Part shown: in pieces, positions 1 through 14,525 of the stretch | Position numbering within the stretch: position 1 is the stretch's first letter | Layout of the letters: every line of letters begins with the position of its first letter | NCBI GenBank assembly: GCA_021904315.1 | Contig: CM038912.1 | Span: 10,875,061-10,939,060 of the forward strand | Direction of reading: 5' to 3' | DNA from: Sphagnum magellanicum | Taxonomy: Eukaryota; Streptophyta; Sphagnopsida; Sphagnales; Sphagnaceae | Length of the DNA stretch: 64,000 nucleotides | The notes under the pieces: model-generated | What the model saw: only the letters and a program-made list of their open reading frames with translations | What the model was told of the DNA's origin: nothing | Databases searched by the model: none | Made by a program: the position numbers and the translations under genes

Positions 1-2589
1 AAAAGGTGCCATGTAGGTTTAGCCTCAATTTGCCACTTTTTGGTCTTGGACCATTGTCTAAAGGTCCTAATTAGGACCAATTTAAAGTTTTCGACCAATT
101 TAACGATTTCTTGTAGAAGTTATTTCCTACTTTAGAATCCCTTGTAGCATTGGGTACAACTTCAACAAATTTTCTTTTCCAATTCTATTGATCTATTGGC
201 ATCCTATTGATATCTACAATGTAGTTTTGGCAAAGGTTGTCTAATGAGATGTGGAGAAAGATTTTGATCTAGTTTTATGTGACACATCTTGTCATAAAGT
301 ACCTACTACACACATGTGAGTTATTTTGTAGATGCATTTTGGTTGAGAGGTGGCCATACACAATGATAGAGAGATGTCATGCACAACAATAATATTGTGA
401 GCCTTAATAATATGGGGGAGGTGTGGCTATGTGATAGGGCTCCACACAAACTACGATTTAGATGGAGTAATTGTGCTCTTCCAAATGTGCTATGTACCAC
501 TAAAGATCTTCCAAGTGCACCCAATGTTTATGTATGTCTTGTTGGTATGTGTTGATGATTTATTGTGTATAGTTGATGCTATGTTTGGGAGCAATGAATC
601 ATGGATTTTGAACTAGAATGCCAATCTTGAAGAGCTTTCTTTGAAGGCCTTCTTACATGTCATTTGTCCTTTTATGGCTTTTGTTTGCTTTCTCACTAGT
701 TTTCTCTTCACTCATCATAATTCTTGAAAGGAAATGCTCACTTGATTAACCCCTTTTGTGTAAAATGGTTTTGTGGTGAATATAGAAGTCCAAAACTTTT
801 TACCTATTTTGTGCATGAACTTTCAAAGAGGTCTTTTTATATATGGATAGGAGGTCTGACTAGTTCTAGATGGCACGATTGGCCTAAGAGGAAATAAGAA
901 TCAAAATTGGTGAAAACATGCAAACATGATTATAAAAAGAAAAGAAAAGAAAAGATGCTAAACCAATTAAAGTAAATAAAATGAAAAAGTTTGCATGTGC
1001 ATTAAGTCATGCAAAAAATATAAAAATAATATTGTAATGCTTACCATAAATATTGAAAATAAATTATAATTGATCAGAATGCATTTTTTTTAAAAATAAA
1101 AATAAAAAATAAAAAATTTGTCACTAATGTGTCAAATCTGTTTGGGTACTATGGTACTAAATTCTAGTTTAGGTTTATGGGTAACTTGAGTGATAGCAAA
1201 TTTTTATTAGGTTGAGTATATAAGCCAACCCATGTATTGAAATGTGAACCTTGGCAACTCAGTTGTGGATGAATTGTGTGATTCATCCAGAGTTAAGTCA
1301 TAACTCATAACAGGTTTCCAATGGATGATGCACTGGTGGGTGTTGAGCTGCATAATTTGATAGGATCTAGCATTTTATACCAGAGAATGGGCCGTTGGTG
1401 GTCGATTCTGCGGGTTGGGCCTGGTGAGGCACCTACCAAAATTGGGCTGTTTTGGGACCATTCCACCAGTGTTAAAGTAGGGGCACCAGTGCGGAATCCG
1501 AAGGAAGTGCTGATTCTGGTGCCTGAATATGCACTAGCCATGTCAATCTGGTCACAAAAGGGCCTTTCCAATGAGTTCCAACCTAATGGAACAAATGAGG
1601 TCTAATTAAGAAGATGGGCTTTTTTCAAGTCCTTAAATGTAACCATGGTTCTACTATTTAAGCTTGAAAAGATCCAAGAGGGTGTCCAGAGTTAGTTTGG
1701 GTTTTTAAGTTCCAAGAATATCTAAGTTGGCCCTACTACAAATTAATGTGAGAAATTATTGCCCTTGACAATTATTAGACTTCAAAAGTGAATATTTAGA
1801 GTGGTGGATTTGACCAAGGCCCAAAGTTGCTCATTGGATTGGAATATATAGATTTTTCAAATCCATATATATATATATATATTTCAAATTGTAAACATTC
1901 AAAATGTTGCCATATTAGGAAGAAAAACAAGTTATAATTATCACTTTAGATAATTATCACAATAAACTCAATACCGCATCCATAAAAGACTAATCTTTTG
2001 ATTTGAAGCACTTGGGATACAATACATTTAAATCCAAGAGGAGACCATTGTTCAATGTGATAGTAGTGCCACACTATATATATATAGAGATTGCAATACC
2101 TTTGATAATGTTTGATGTAATTTGTGTCATCATGCTTTTAAACCTTCTTGACAAGGATTGTCATGGCTCACTAAACATGAATTTAGTCATCCATGTTTTT
2201 TACATAAGTCAATCAACCTTTTGTTAGAAAAAAAATGGTTCTATAATCCATCTATAAGACATGAATAATGCGAGCATCCATAGGTTATGCATATATAGTC
2301 CATCATATTTTGGGAATGAACTTCAAATTATCTCATTTGCAACCTATCGATTATGTTGTCAATTTTGTATATTGAGGGGCTTTCCAATAAGAATAACATA
2401 TAGTCGCATCTCAACCATCCTTTTCATTGTTTGGAATAAAAGGTCTTCAAATATTCGATAATCATACAAGCTAAAATATTTGCATTGTAAAACTTGTTCC
2501 AATCTTCAAGATTTGCAATGTTCTTGTTCAATATACCTTTGAAGTCTATTAAGGAAGGTTTTTTGTTTTGTTTGTCATGTTGAAATCTC
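1..2589. other. AT-rich intergenic DNA, no gene recognised
   Basis: No reading frame here resembles a known family. A patch at about 1305-1605 is less AT-rich and open on both strands (94 codons + strand, 88 codons - strand), preceded by a TATA-like stretch near 1217, but the protein is unrecognised and could be the inside of a decayed non-autonomous element. An (AT)n tract sits near 1867-1881. The rest is A/T runs and short chance frames. Confidence 0.6.
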
Positions 2590-3110
2590 CCAAACCACCA
2601 CACCCCCTTCTACACACTTGGTACCCTTGGAAAGCCCTCAATGAGGAAGGGTGCACCCATGTGGTTTTGGAATGTTTAGACCTACATTGCAAAACTATTG
2701 AGTATTGAACAATATTATCATTAAAAATTTGAGAAAATCAAAACTAAAATTTTACAAAAATTGGGGCACAATCTTGGTATTATTGGAAAATAGTCATTGA
2801 AAATTCAAGAAATCAAAACAAAAACTTTATGGAAATTGGGGCACATTTTTCATATTGTTGGAAAGTAGTCAATAAGTCAAGTTTAATGGAAGTGCTTTTG
2901 TAATTTTTAGAATTAAGGTGTGGGAGATATTGAATTTGGAATAGCTTTTGTCGTTGGAAATTCAATAAAATTTCAAATTCTAATTTTTATTGAAAATTAG
3001 ATTTAAAGACTTAAATTGAAGAACATGCATCATTTTCTCTTTCAAAATTCATTCTACTGGGCCAATGGCATAGGCCACACTAGTTTGTATTGGTAAATGA
3101 TGAAAGGAGA
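2590..3110. repeat. Dispersed repeat, copy 1 of a diverged pair
   Basis: This stretch matches 4395-4800 in the same orientation through several blocks in the same order: a block with 'ttggtacc...ttggaaagcc' (about 2618; partner about 4425), 'attgagtattgaacaa' (about 2697; partner about 4502), a 'gggcaca.tcttggtatt' block (about 2763; partner about 4568), 'gtgggagatattgaa' (about 2921; partner about 4650) and 'ccaca.tagt.tatt' (about 3074). The copies are 1.8 kb apart and strongly diverged. They may be the LTRs of a small non-autonomous element, or just two insertions of one family. Confidence 0.6.
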
Positions 3111-4394
3111 TAGTCAATAAAAGCCATTCATGTTTGTACATAAGGTCATATCAATGATGCTTTTTCACCATTTATAGTCCTTTCCAATTTCTTGGTGGCC
3201 AAAGATTTCTAAATTCCAATTTGCAAAATAAACTTGCATCATCCACATTTCATACATTGGTTGGGTTGTTATTTAAATTCTTCAATGCAACCAAGTGAAC
3301 TTGTGTTTCATTTGACCATTAGTAAATAGAACTTTTTCATGGCATTAGTAGGCTTGGATTCACAATATTCTTTGAACTTCCCCCTAACCACAAGATTTTT
3401 CAATTCTTTTTTTCAAATTTTCAAGTTTAAAAACTAGTTCCATTCTTAATATTTTTCCATACAAGCCATCATCATTTCATCATAAAGACATGCATTTCAT
3501 TATCACCATACTTTGAAACCAATTATGAAATATAACTTCATGAACTATGGTGCATCTCGTCATGTCAAAGTTGATTTACAAAACTATTTTTTTTTCTTCA
3601 AGGGCTTGCTACCTTACAACTATGAAACCAAAAACCCAAATGTCACATTTGCCCATGCAAAAAGCTGCTCTTTTTTGCAATCTTTATATGGCAACTTTTT
3701 TTGCAGATTGTTTAGTGATCATCAATATCCTATTGTTTGTTGGATGCTTAATCAATGGTACCAAAATTTATTGAAAATTATTTGTGTGTGGTGTAATCAA
3801 AACAAATTGGCATAAATTAATATGGTTTACTATCAAGGTTTGATCTTAAGCTAACTCCCATGTTATAGCATATGTGAGTTTTTGGACAAATTCTCATTTT
3901 CCCAATTCCTTGAATTTTTAAAGCAAACAATTTGACACATTTGTTTGGCATGTTTGAGGATTCAATAATGGAAAGGAACCATGTATTAGATCAGAAATGG
4001 AGAGGCAACATGATGTGATTTTCAACCTTTTCACTTTTGAATGTAATAAGACATGAAGCATCCATCATTCACACTTAAAATAAGAAGCATGTAAATATTT
4101 TGTTTCAAGTATTGATTTACAAAATGGACAAGTAAATCAAATGAGTTTGTATTGTGTGCAAGTGGAAGGTTATTTTTATAACTTGTACAAGATGTTTTTT
4201 ATATGCCAATCATTTGTCTTCGAAGCTTGTTCAATTGTGCAATTTTTCTTTAATCAACTTATCACCTTCTTTTCCTTTTAACACATTTATAATTCTTGAC
4301 AATTTTTGTTCCACAAATTTTTAGCCATTTGAAAGTCGATCTATGAATGAAGGTAAGTTTGCTTGTTTGGTATGTATATCATATTTGAGATGTC
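3111..4394. other. AT-rich spacer between the two repeat copies
   Basis: No coding family is recognised. If the flanking copies are LTRs, this would be the 1.3-kb interior of a small non-autonomous element. I see no clear primer-binding site or polypurine tract, so that reading stays open. Confidence 0.4.
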
Positions 4395-4800
4395 CCAAAT
4401 CAGGGTTCCTTTCACCACACTCTTGGTACCATTGGAAAGCCTTTTATGAGTAGGAGTGCATTAACTCGATTTCACATGTTTTAACATATGGTAAACAAGT
4501 TATTGAATATTGAACAAATTTTTCATTGAAAATTTATTTGCATCAAAACTAAAAATTATAAGGAATTTGGGCACACTCTTGGTATTGTTGAAAAACCTTC
4601 CATGTGTAAGATGTAACAAAGGTGACTTGGAAATTTTTAGACATGAAATGTGGGAGATATTGAAAATTGAATATTTTTTTATCATTTGAAATCAATTTTT
4701 AACTTAATGTAATCTTTTCACAATTGAGCTTTATTGTCCAGGTCATGTTCACACTTGGCAAATGACATATACCACATTAGTGTATTTGAAATGATGATAT
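4395..4800. repeat. Dispersed repeat, copy 2 of a diverged pair
   Basis: Same block order and orientation as 2590-3110. Shared landmarks include the 'gtgggagatattgaa' block near 4650 and the 'taccacattagtgta' block near 4770. Small insertions and deletions between blocks indicate old divergence. Confidence 0.6.
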
Positions 4801-7800
4801 TATAATGACTAGTTTCATAGCTTTAATGCAACTAAAACAAATAGATACAAATTTTGGCAATTTGAGCAATTCCAAATTATTCCTTGAGTTTACTATATTG
4901 TTTACATCATGATTTTGATTATCTACATAACGACAAATTTCCAAATTTTTTTTCATACATTTAAAAATTCCGTTGAAATTATAGTTGATCATCATTTCAA
5001 AAATAACCTCAACATGATAATCTTGTTCAAGATATTAGTTTGTTGGGCACTATTGGTTTATTCCTATTCATCTAGTTAGGCAAGTCCATGCCCTAAGAGC
5101 TAGAGCAAGCTAGAGCTTACACAAGGATTGTCACCTTCAGCTTCTTGAGGAACACGGTTTCTCCAATGGGTGCTTTTGTCAAGAATTCAACAAGCTATAA
5201 AAATATCCATTGTTAAGCCACAAAAAAAAGGGGGTTATTATTGGAAGGAACCAAAATAATGGAAGTTTACATTTTGAGTTGATAGGCATGTATGTTGTTG
5301 TGACATGTTTAGGTGTTGTTGTGTGTTGAAGGCATGATATGAGTAGGTTGAGAAAGGTACACATTGAGGAAGATATGAATTGAGAATAATAGAGAGATTT
5401 GATACTTGTCAATGATACCACAATCACCATGATGTTATTCTTCCCTCAACTTCCATTGGCCATAGAGCTATGGGGGTTCAAGTCTAGACTCTACATCAGC
5501 CCAATTAACAAGATTTTGTCCCACTTGAGACCCACCTCATTTATAATGTGATGGGATACCGAGCATTAAGTAAGTAGTCATAAATTGTCATAATCATTTA
5601 AATATTTTGCACCTTGATATTTAATCATTTGATATCAAAAGTTGGCTACACACACAAGATTATGAAAGTTTTAAAAAATTAAAAAATTAAAATTCCTTCT
5701 ATATTTCTGGCTACCTACAAGTAGCTAATTATTTTTAAAATTTTAATCTGAAATGCAGAGATTAAAAAAACCCATTAAACCATTTTTTCACATTTTGCCA
5801 GGAAAATACAAACATGCTGCTATACAGCCCATTTCTCCAGATAAGCTCTTATTGAGCAAGCCCAACTGGGCCAACCTTGCAAAATATGTGCTATATAGAG
5901 CACCCTATTTAACAAAAACATTTTGAAATGTAAATTCACCCTCCCTATCTTCGCCCTGTCTTTGGGCCTCCTTTCACCCCCTAACCCCTCTTCTAGTGGT
6001 ATCCGTAAAGTAAGGAAATTTTATCAAAACTCAGTGTGAAATGTTGAAACTCGGCATTCAATGCACAAGGTTTCGAGAGGAATTATAGTAGCTGTACGTA
6101 CAGGTAGGAACAGTGAAAATATATGTAGCAGCAGTGCAGGCGCTCTGGATAAAAGAAATCCATGGTGAAATGAAACTCAGAAAACCATCATGTTGAGCTA
6201 CAGAAATTTACTCTACCGAATTAAAAAAAGAAAGAAAGAAAGAAAAAAACCTACATGCAAATATACTATCCATGACGCTCTCAAGCTATTGTCAAGCTTT
6301 TGTCCAATGAAATCGAAAGACTAAAAGAATGCCTCTAGGACAACAACACACACAAGCATGGATGACATTCTTATCTCAACCTTCAAGCTTTTGTTGTTGT
6401 GGCATAGGAGTTTTTGACTCCCATGGTAACATGATTGCTGCAAGGGTTTAGGGTTACACTTGAGAATTTTTTTCACAACATAGGCTCCATCTGTGTGAGT
6501 CTTTGGACTCAAAAGAAGACTCCAATGTGGAATGCACCCACCAGAGTCTAGTAACAAATGCACACACACACACACCTTTAGACATGTGGTTCCCTGGAAC
6601 GCTTGAATTGCTCAGTAGTGGCTCTCTCCTCTGACTTCAAACCTTGAGAGGTTTTGAGATGTTGCTCTAGAAAAGACCAGAGACTTTGTGCACTGCACCA
6701 ATCTTGCTCTCCGTTTTAGCCGCTTGTCAAATTTTTGCATGTGCTCAGATTGGTGAGGCAATATCAGTTGATTGATGATTGCTGCATTTCATTTCATTTC
6801 CGAAGAATGTTGCTGTGTGTGTGTTGTTGATTCCTAGCACTGATGCTCACTGGAGCTCTGCTGAACAAAGGGGTGAACTGAGATCATCTTCTTCCCCAGC
6901 CACCCATCACACGTACTACTGGTTGTTTGTCTTCTCTTGGAGGTAATTGCTGTATGTGGTGTGTTTCTGATGACATTGTGATGATATATTCAGACGCAAA
7001 CCCATTACAAGACTTGTAAGAACCTCTTCTTGCCCCACCAATGATGAAAGTTTGATTTGTTGTCTCTTGTGAAGGTGGGGTTCTCAGTGTTTTTGTGCCA
7101 TGCTTCTCTTGGAAGATCGATCACCCATTCAAGAATTGTGAACCTGCAGGTTCTTCTACTTTGGGTGCTGCTGAAAGGTATTATGCATACATGTAGGGTA
7201 AAGCCTGAGGATGAGGACATTACCCCGAATAAGGGCTTGAGCACATTCCAGTAACACCCATCTACTTGTTGGGTTTCTTCTCAAAATATGAATGTTGGGT
7301 AATGGATTTAATCATGCCTCTACATCATTTTTATTTTTATTTTTCGGGTTGTCACTTGTCTTTTCATATCAGAGATTTCGTATCACTACATAAATTGTAT
7401 AAAAAAAAATTCGTATGACTAATTTTTTTTATATGAATTTTTTTGATGAACATACCAATAATTAGCTTCAATTCCTTTACATCTTATTAAAATGAGATTC
7501 TTTTAAAAAATGACTAAAAAATTATGCAAGAATTGATTAAAATAAAACACCATGTCAATTTTAAAATAAATTAAAACTTTAATATATATAATTTGTTTTT
7601 GAGATATATATTATAAGTATTTTTAATCAATTTGATGTTATTTAAAAAACTTCAATAAGGCTTTGATGAAGATTTAACAACAAAAAATCACAATGAAATT
7701 AGTTTTTAATTGATTTTTTAAAAAAAAATTGGTATTGTTGTTGCCTTTTATGTTGTTATAAAATTACATTATTGCCTTAAGATAGTAGACATGCATGTAT

Positions 7801-10800
7801 GATTTTAGGTTTTAGCAAGCATGTATGGGGCAAATAGAACTAGTTTTGTTCTTTTTTTTTTTTTTTTGTTCTTTTGGGGGGAGGTGAGCTCTATGTGTTT
7901 TTTATGAAGTTCTTATGTACGAAAGAATGTGCCCTACTACCCTAGGGCACATTTTGCAAATCACTAGGGTACGTCAAGCCCGGAGGATGAACAAGGTGAC
8001 AAAATCCACCCTAATGGCACATTCCATGGCACAAAGGACTTTAGTTGCCATGTTTGCCTTTCCAATGGTGAAAAAGTGGATTATTTTGAATAATAAGTTA
8101 CCTCTAAATTCATAAAAAAAGGCAATTGAAATTCATTATGTTGGGAGATCACTCATCATAAGCTTATTTTGACCTTAAGGCGTTTTATTTTGGGGTTCAA
8201 AAGGGATTCTATATATGGCCTAGTCGTCTTTTTAAAGTGTTATAGGAGAGTACCTTAATTTCATGGACTTCGTTTCATGTACATGGGAAGGTGTAAGGGA
8301 AAAAAGAGGTTTGTCAATGAAATCTCTCTACTTTGGTGGATTAGTATGAAGTGAGAGAAGGAAGGAACATGCATCTCTTCTTGTGTCACATAATATTCCT
8401 ATTAGTACAACATTTATTATATTAAAACATATTGTATGAAGATTTTTCAAAGCGCTTTCATATATTCTCAAATTTCTCTATAAATGTTGTTGTAAATTAT
8501 TGATATTATGGTAGAAGATTATAACCTTAAAAGATCAAAAGATGACTTAATAATGACATTTCATGTCATGATTATGAAGTTAAGGAGTTAAAGTTCAAAA
8601 CTAAATCATGGAACATTTGCTTAGTCATTAATATCATCCCAATGTGGCAAGGAACCAAAGGTGATGCCCAAAAATATGGTTTTGGTGAGCTATTTTGATG
8701 ACACATTTAAATTATGATTTATTTGCTCTGAGATAATCCATGTTATATTATCCCCATTTCCATTATAACATTATTTTGTAATTCATTAGGTCATTACATT
8801 AACTATTTTTAGATCTTTTTCTTGGAATCACCATATTCAACACATCATATTTGAAGATTTTTTGAATTTGTCATTATATATGAATTTTTATTGTTGTGTT
8901 GCATGTAGGTTTATCAAAATGTAGATACCATCACCATTAAAAGACATTGGTTTGATGGAGCTTCTCTTCCTTTTGAAGGTGTGATGCATTCCCTTGAAAA
9001 ACAAATCCCATGATTTCCAAAATTTTGGCAAGGTGAATGTTTGTTGAATATCTATTGTATAGGAATCTTGTTTTCGTTTAATTTTTTGATTTGAAAAAAT
9101 TGATATATATGTGATTCATTTAGTTAGAAAGTTATTTTAATACATTTTAAAACCTTTATAATTTTTTGTACTCATGTTGTAATTGTCATACAAATGAAAG
9201 CACATTGGGTGGAACAAAATGACGTTTCATAATTTTTTTGAAAATCCTTATCTCTTGTATTTTTGGTGTATTTTAAGCTTAATGAACTAGTTCAATTTTC
9301 AAATTGGTTCAAATGATGTTTTAATCCTCATATATATTTTCATATTCAAGTTCAAACCACCATTTTAAATTTGATTAAAACATGTTTATTAAAGATTGGA
9401 TTTGAGGAAAATTAACTTTAATATCATGTGGATTTTGTCATTTTAAAATTTTGTAAATATAATATGATTCAATATCTATCCAATTAGGAATTCTATATTT
9501 GATTTTTTGACCTTAAATCTTATCAATGTTTTTTAAACATTGTGAAATGAAAGATTATATTCAAATTAAATGGACTATGATGGTCCATATTAAAATTCAT
9601 TTACGATTGCTTAATTATTATTATTATTTTAAAATCATTGCTTAAAGACTTGATATGTAACTTCACATAAATGATTTTTTTGTGATAATAAATAAGGTTT
9701 TTTAAAAATAATGCAATGATTATTGAAATGTTCTGCCAATGATAATTTTTTTAGTTCATCAAATAGTGGATTTTAAATAAAATATTTTAAAACTAACTTA
9801 ATAAAATTAAGCAAAATCTCATTGATTCAAAAAAATTGTTTAAAACTTTTCAAGCATTTTAATTGAAATTGAACCTTGAGTTTTTTAAATAAAAAATTGT
9901 AATTGTAAAACAAGTTAAAGAACCTATTCCTCTTGAACTTCAATAAAGGTTGTTGGTCAAAATTTCAATGATCAACTTTCGAACAATAAGCCAAGAGAAC
10001 TTTAATTTGGTAGCTTCAATGTAAAAGTTTCCTAGCAAAGGTTTCAAATTACTTTTGGGACCATTAAAATCCAAAATTTTACAATTAAAAAAAGAAATAA
10101 CCTTTTCCATTGAAAAACAAATGGCAATATATAATTTGAAATTTTCAACACATACATTTCATGTTTTACATATTACATAACCATGGACTCATCATGACTC
10201 TATGCTAGTGGATTAAAACCTTTAAAAAATGAAGCAATAATTGGACCTAATGATGTTGAAAAAGATTGATGGGATAAACAATGTAGTTGCAAATATGATA
10301 ACCTAGTTGCAACTATTATCTCATACCCATGTTTTACTAACTATGTTATAGGTAATAATACTTAAATTTAATGATAATAATATATTAGCACATAATAATA
10401 ATAATAATAATGTTATAGCAAGTAGCCTAGTTTAATTATAAGTTGTGTATAATAAATAGGCATATTAACTAGGTAACTTTGTTATATTAGCTTAAATGTA
10501 TTAGGTATACTAACCCATGTGTATATCATTAATTGCATGTTAATTGCACACACAATCGTATAGCCCAAAAATATATACATCATCAATTATGTAACTATAG
10601 GCATGATTAATCTAGTTGTAAATGACAACTAGTTGCACATAATTGCAAAATGATTGATTGCATATCACAAGATTTCTTCTAATGAAATAGGCTAGGTAAA
10701 TAGGTTATTTAACTTACGTAGGTGAGCTAGGTAATTAGCTTACCTACCTATTTAACCTACAAACTTAACACACTTATTAAAAGCCCACCTAGCCTAGGTA

Positions 10801-13800
10801 CCTAGGTTAAGTACATGTATGCTAAGTAGGTGTGTATCCTAAGCTAGGTGGTTAGTTAGGTAGTTAAATTAATATATTAAGTAGGTAAAGTAGATTAATT
10901 AGCTTGAGGTACTTAAGGCCCCCTTTACACTATGGTGAGGGATTGTGACCATGGACATATTGAAAGATTTCAAAACACATTCAAAGATTGTCCCATGGAA
11001 ATTCAAAAATCATTTTTGTGGGCTTTGGTTGTGAAATGTAATTTAAAGTGATAAAAACTTTGTTGAAATTCCTTAACATAGTCGTATATTGTGATTCGTA
11101 TTAAATAGTTGCGAAAACCCCCAAAGTTTTTTAAAATTTTCTTTTATATGATGGGCATCTTTGTTTGGCCCATCAAAAAAAAAAAAAATCAAACTTTGGA
11201 TAGTCTAAAAATAGATATCCTTGGGGTTGGATATATAGGTTTTCAAGAATTTACATTAAAGAATATGGGATAAAATGAAAAGGTATTGGGAACATGATGG
11301 GGAACATATTGGGATCTTGATAAACATGTTGGAATTTAATGGGAACTTGATGGGAAGAATACAATAGGAACAACAAAAATCTAACACCCCCACCTAACCC
11401 AAAAGACAAAAAACTTGGGCCTTTGTTGCATACTACTGACTTTTTTAGTTACAAGAATTTTTTTTGCATACTTATGTTCTTTGCCATTTTTGACCTAGGC
11501 TAATGGCTTGGAGAACTATGAGTGAATTTTATAAGGAAATAAAAATAATAATAACATTTTAAACCAATGGTGGTTTTTTGGGCTCGTTTAACAAACTTTG
11601 TGCTAGGCACACTTCAAATTAGGTACGTTTGGCATGAAGTCCATTAAACCATGAAACATTATCCATAAGATACCAATTAGGATTTTATGTCAAGTTTTCA
11701 TCCACCTTTATTTCCTTGGTCCTTTAAGTTGTCAAGCTTTGTGTGAAACAACTTTATACCTTAACAAAAAATTTCCTTTGATCATGAATTTTCTAGTCAA
11801 TGGTCACAAGCTTTTGAACTCTAATGCAAAGGGGGGTTAAACTGGCATCTTAAATAGGTTTTAAAAAATATTCATAACAATAAAATGACAAAATTTATTG
11901 TTTGTTAAAAATATGGTGCAATGGTCAAAAACTTGGTTTTTCAACATGGAAGTGACAAGCTCAAGTTTTCACATTTGTACCTTATCTAAGTCGGCTACTT
12001 AGTTAAGCTAAGCTACTTAGCATTTTAGCTAAGTTCCTAGTTTAAATGCCTAGTTTAGTTAAATTTTTGTTTTTTTCACCTTAGTCTAGGTTAGGTGACC
12101 TACCTACCTTGGCCCTTTGTTCATACTAAATCAAATTTTATTCATTTTGACTATCAATAATCAAAATGATAGTTGGTCAAATTGACTAATTGATATGAAC
12201 AATAAAAAAATGAATAATAAAAAAACCCATCAATGTTGAAAAGACCATGAGTAAAAAAACACATGTTAATTTGATTAGGGTACAAACACAATAGAAACAA
12301 CCACAAGGTGTGTGGATAATGCTTTAAACTTTGATTTTATATCTTTACAAATTCACAAAGAGAACATAATAAATTGGATTGTCAATTTTTTTTCCTTTTA
12401 AAGTTCCATTACTTGTTTTATGTTTCATTGTTCAAAACTTGATGCAAATTGATGATGTTTCAAAAGACTTCTTACATGTTCCAAACAATTATGCACAATG
12501 GATTTTGTTTTTTTCAAACATCCTTTTTCCTATTAAATGTGCACCATTCCTTCTCAAAATTGGAGAGGATGTTAACATTGATAATTATTTTTAAAAAATT
12601 TAAAATTGGTAAATTTTATTTTGAAATGCATTTGAACATATTTGTTTCAAACATGTTTTTGATTTGAAAATTATGAATTTTGAAATGTGTTTTTAACAAA
12701 AGTTATTCATTTATGTGTTAATTAAAACATGGATACATTATATATAAACAATATAGACCAATATAGTAAAAATATGTATATTCAACACACAATTATAAAT
12801 TGGTTATGAAAATCATGATTTCTTGTAGAGAATGGAAGAATTTACACAAACATGTGGTTCAAGCTATTTTGTGAGTCATATTTACATTCAAATTTATTTT
12901 GGCTACATTTTACATTTATTGGATTTATGGGTTTTTTGCCCGCTATGACCATACCAACACAACCATGTGTGGTAGTCTCAATTTTTCAAAAGTTGCATCA
13001 GGGTTATTTGAGTATGGTAAGGTTATTAGGGGCTTTTGGCGACTTCATAGGGAATGATGAATACGCTTGGTGCATGGGAGGGTTGTTTTCTTTTTTGAAA
13101 TGCGTTCTTGGTGAATAATGAGTTGGGTTAGTTTTTTTCTTCAACAAAAGCTAATAACCATAGTTTTAAAAACTCCGTTGCGTAATTAAAGGTGACAAAT
13201 CTCTAAAGGGTTGGGGGTAGAAGTAGACACAAAAATTGGCGGTGTTCAACATAACATTAGTCTTGTTATAGTATTTAGTGAATAGCAAGGATGTTAGAAA
13301 TTCTTGAAGCAGTTGAAGGGATGTTAATGAAAGGTCCAATTGAAATAGAACAATCTTTAAGCTGTTGAACATAAGGGTAATTTTAACGATTAAATTAATA
13401 ATATAATAGTGTGCTAATGGCAACAAGAGTTTCATAATGAATTAAACATTTATTTAGTTTGTGAATAAACTTAACAAAGAGCTAGAAGTACATGTGAAAT
13501 CCTAGGCTATGCCATAGTGATAGTTCATAACTGCAGGAAATCTAAGATGCGTTGGATGGTGCAAATTAAGTAGTCCACCTTGTTATTAGGAGGCAGTCGA
13601 TGAATCTAATCGTGCAACCAATGATAGTTTCCAACGGTGGGAACTTAAGACCATGCGAAAATAAAAGTATCTTCAGTTTTGTAACAACCTTCACAAACGG
13701 TCTCAAGTTCATCACCATAAGCGGGTCGACTTGCAACAAGATCACCAGGGTGCGAAAATTCGGAAAAATACAATAGTACCAAGCTCAAGGGGGTTCAACT

Positions 13801-14525
13801 TCAAGACGAGCACACACATCTCGAGGCTCAGGTTCTTCATCACAAGGATGTTATTTTAGGGTCAAATCTAGAGATGATTCTAGAGGTGGTTCTTGATTCA
13901 TTTTTGTGACTTGGGGCCTGTAAAATGTGACCATGCGCGACGCCATAATTTTTAAGGAGAGGAAAAAGGTCAAATCTTCAATCAAAATCAAATCGATAAT
14001 GAAGATGTGAAGGACTTGTTACATTGAGGTGCGTAGTTATAATTTATAAATCGAAGAAAAAGAAAGAAAGGCATGAGTAATGGTTTAGAACCATGGTAAA
14101 GTAAAATCATAAGGTCAAAGCAAAAAATTAAAGGTTTACGTAAAGTTTGTTGGGGGAAAAATGGGAAGAAGTGAAAATGTGTTCGTTTTCACCTTCCATT
14201 AGCTACCAAACATGGAACCTTCCATTGGCTACCAAGCTTGGAACATTCCATTGGCCACCAAGCTTTGGATCTACCTTCACCTCCCTCCTCCTTCTCTTTA
14301 AAAAGACGAACTCGGATCGTTGGGAACTCTTTTTTTTCCCCGCACATAATTTTCAATTCAATCTTGAATACTTGTTCCCATAAGCTTCTTGAGGAAAAAA
14401 AAGAATGATTAGTCTTGGTAGATGGGAAAAGGAAGGAAAGTAGAATGAAAATCTTGTAATAATTTTGAAAGAATGGAAATGGCTAGTGATAGTGTTGGGA
14501 GGTTGGAACTTTAGAGAAATCTCAC
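4801..14525. other. Gene-poor AT-rich DNA with simple and cryptic repeats
   Basis: No gene family is recognised. About 5900-7260 has a more balanced base composition with frames of up to 84 codons; it could be a non-coding transcript or decayed gene but nothing identifies it. 7300-12900 is very AT-rich. A cryptic tetranucleotide patch of TAGG/CCTA words lies at about 10690-10910 and a related one at about 11980-12115. Around 14185-14272 a 24-26-bp word built on 'ccattggctaccaagcttgg' recurs three times. Confidence 0.55.
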
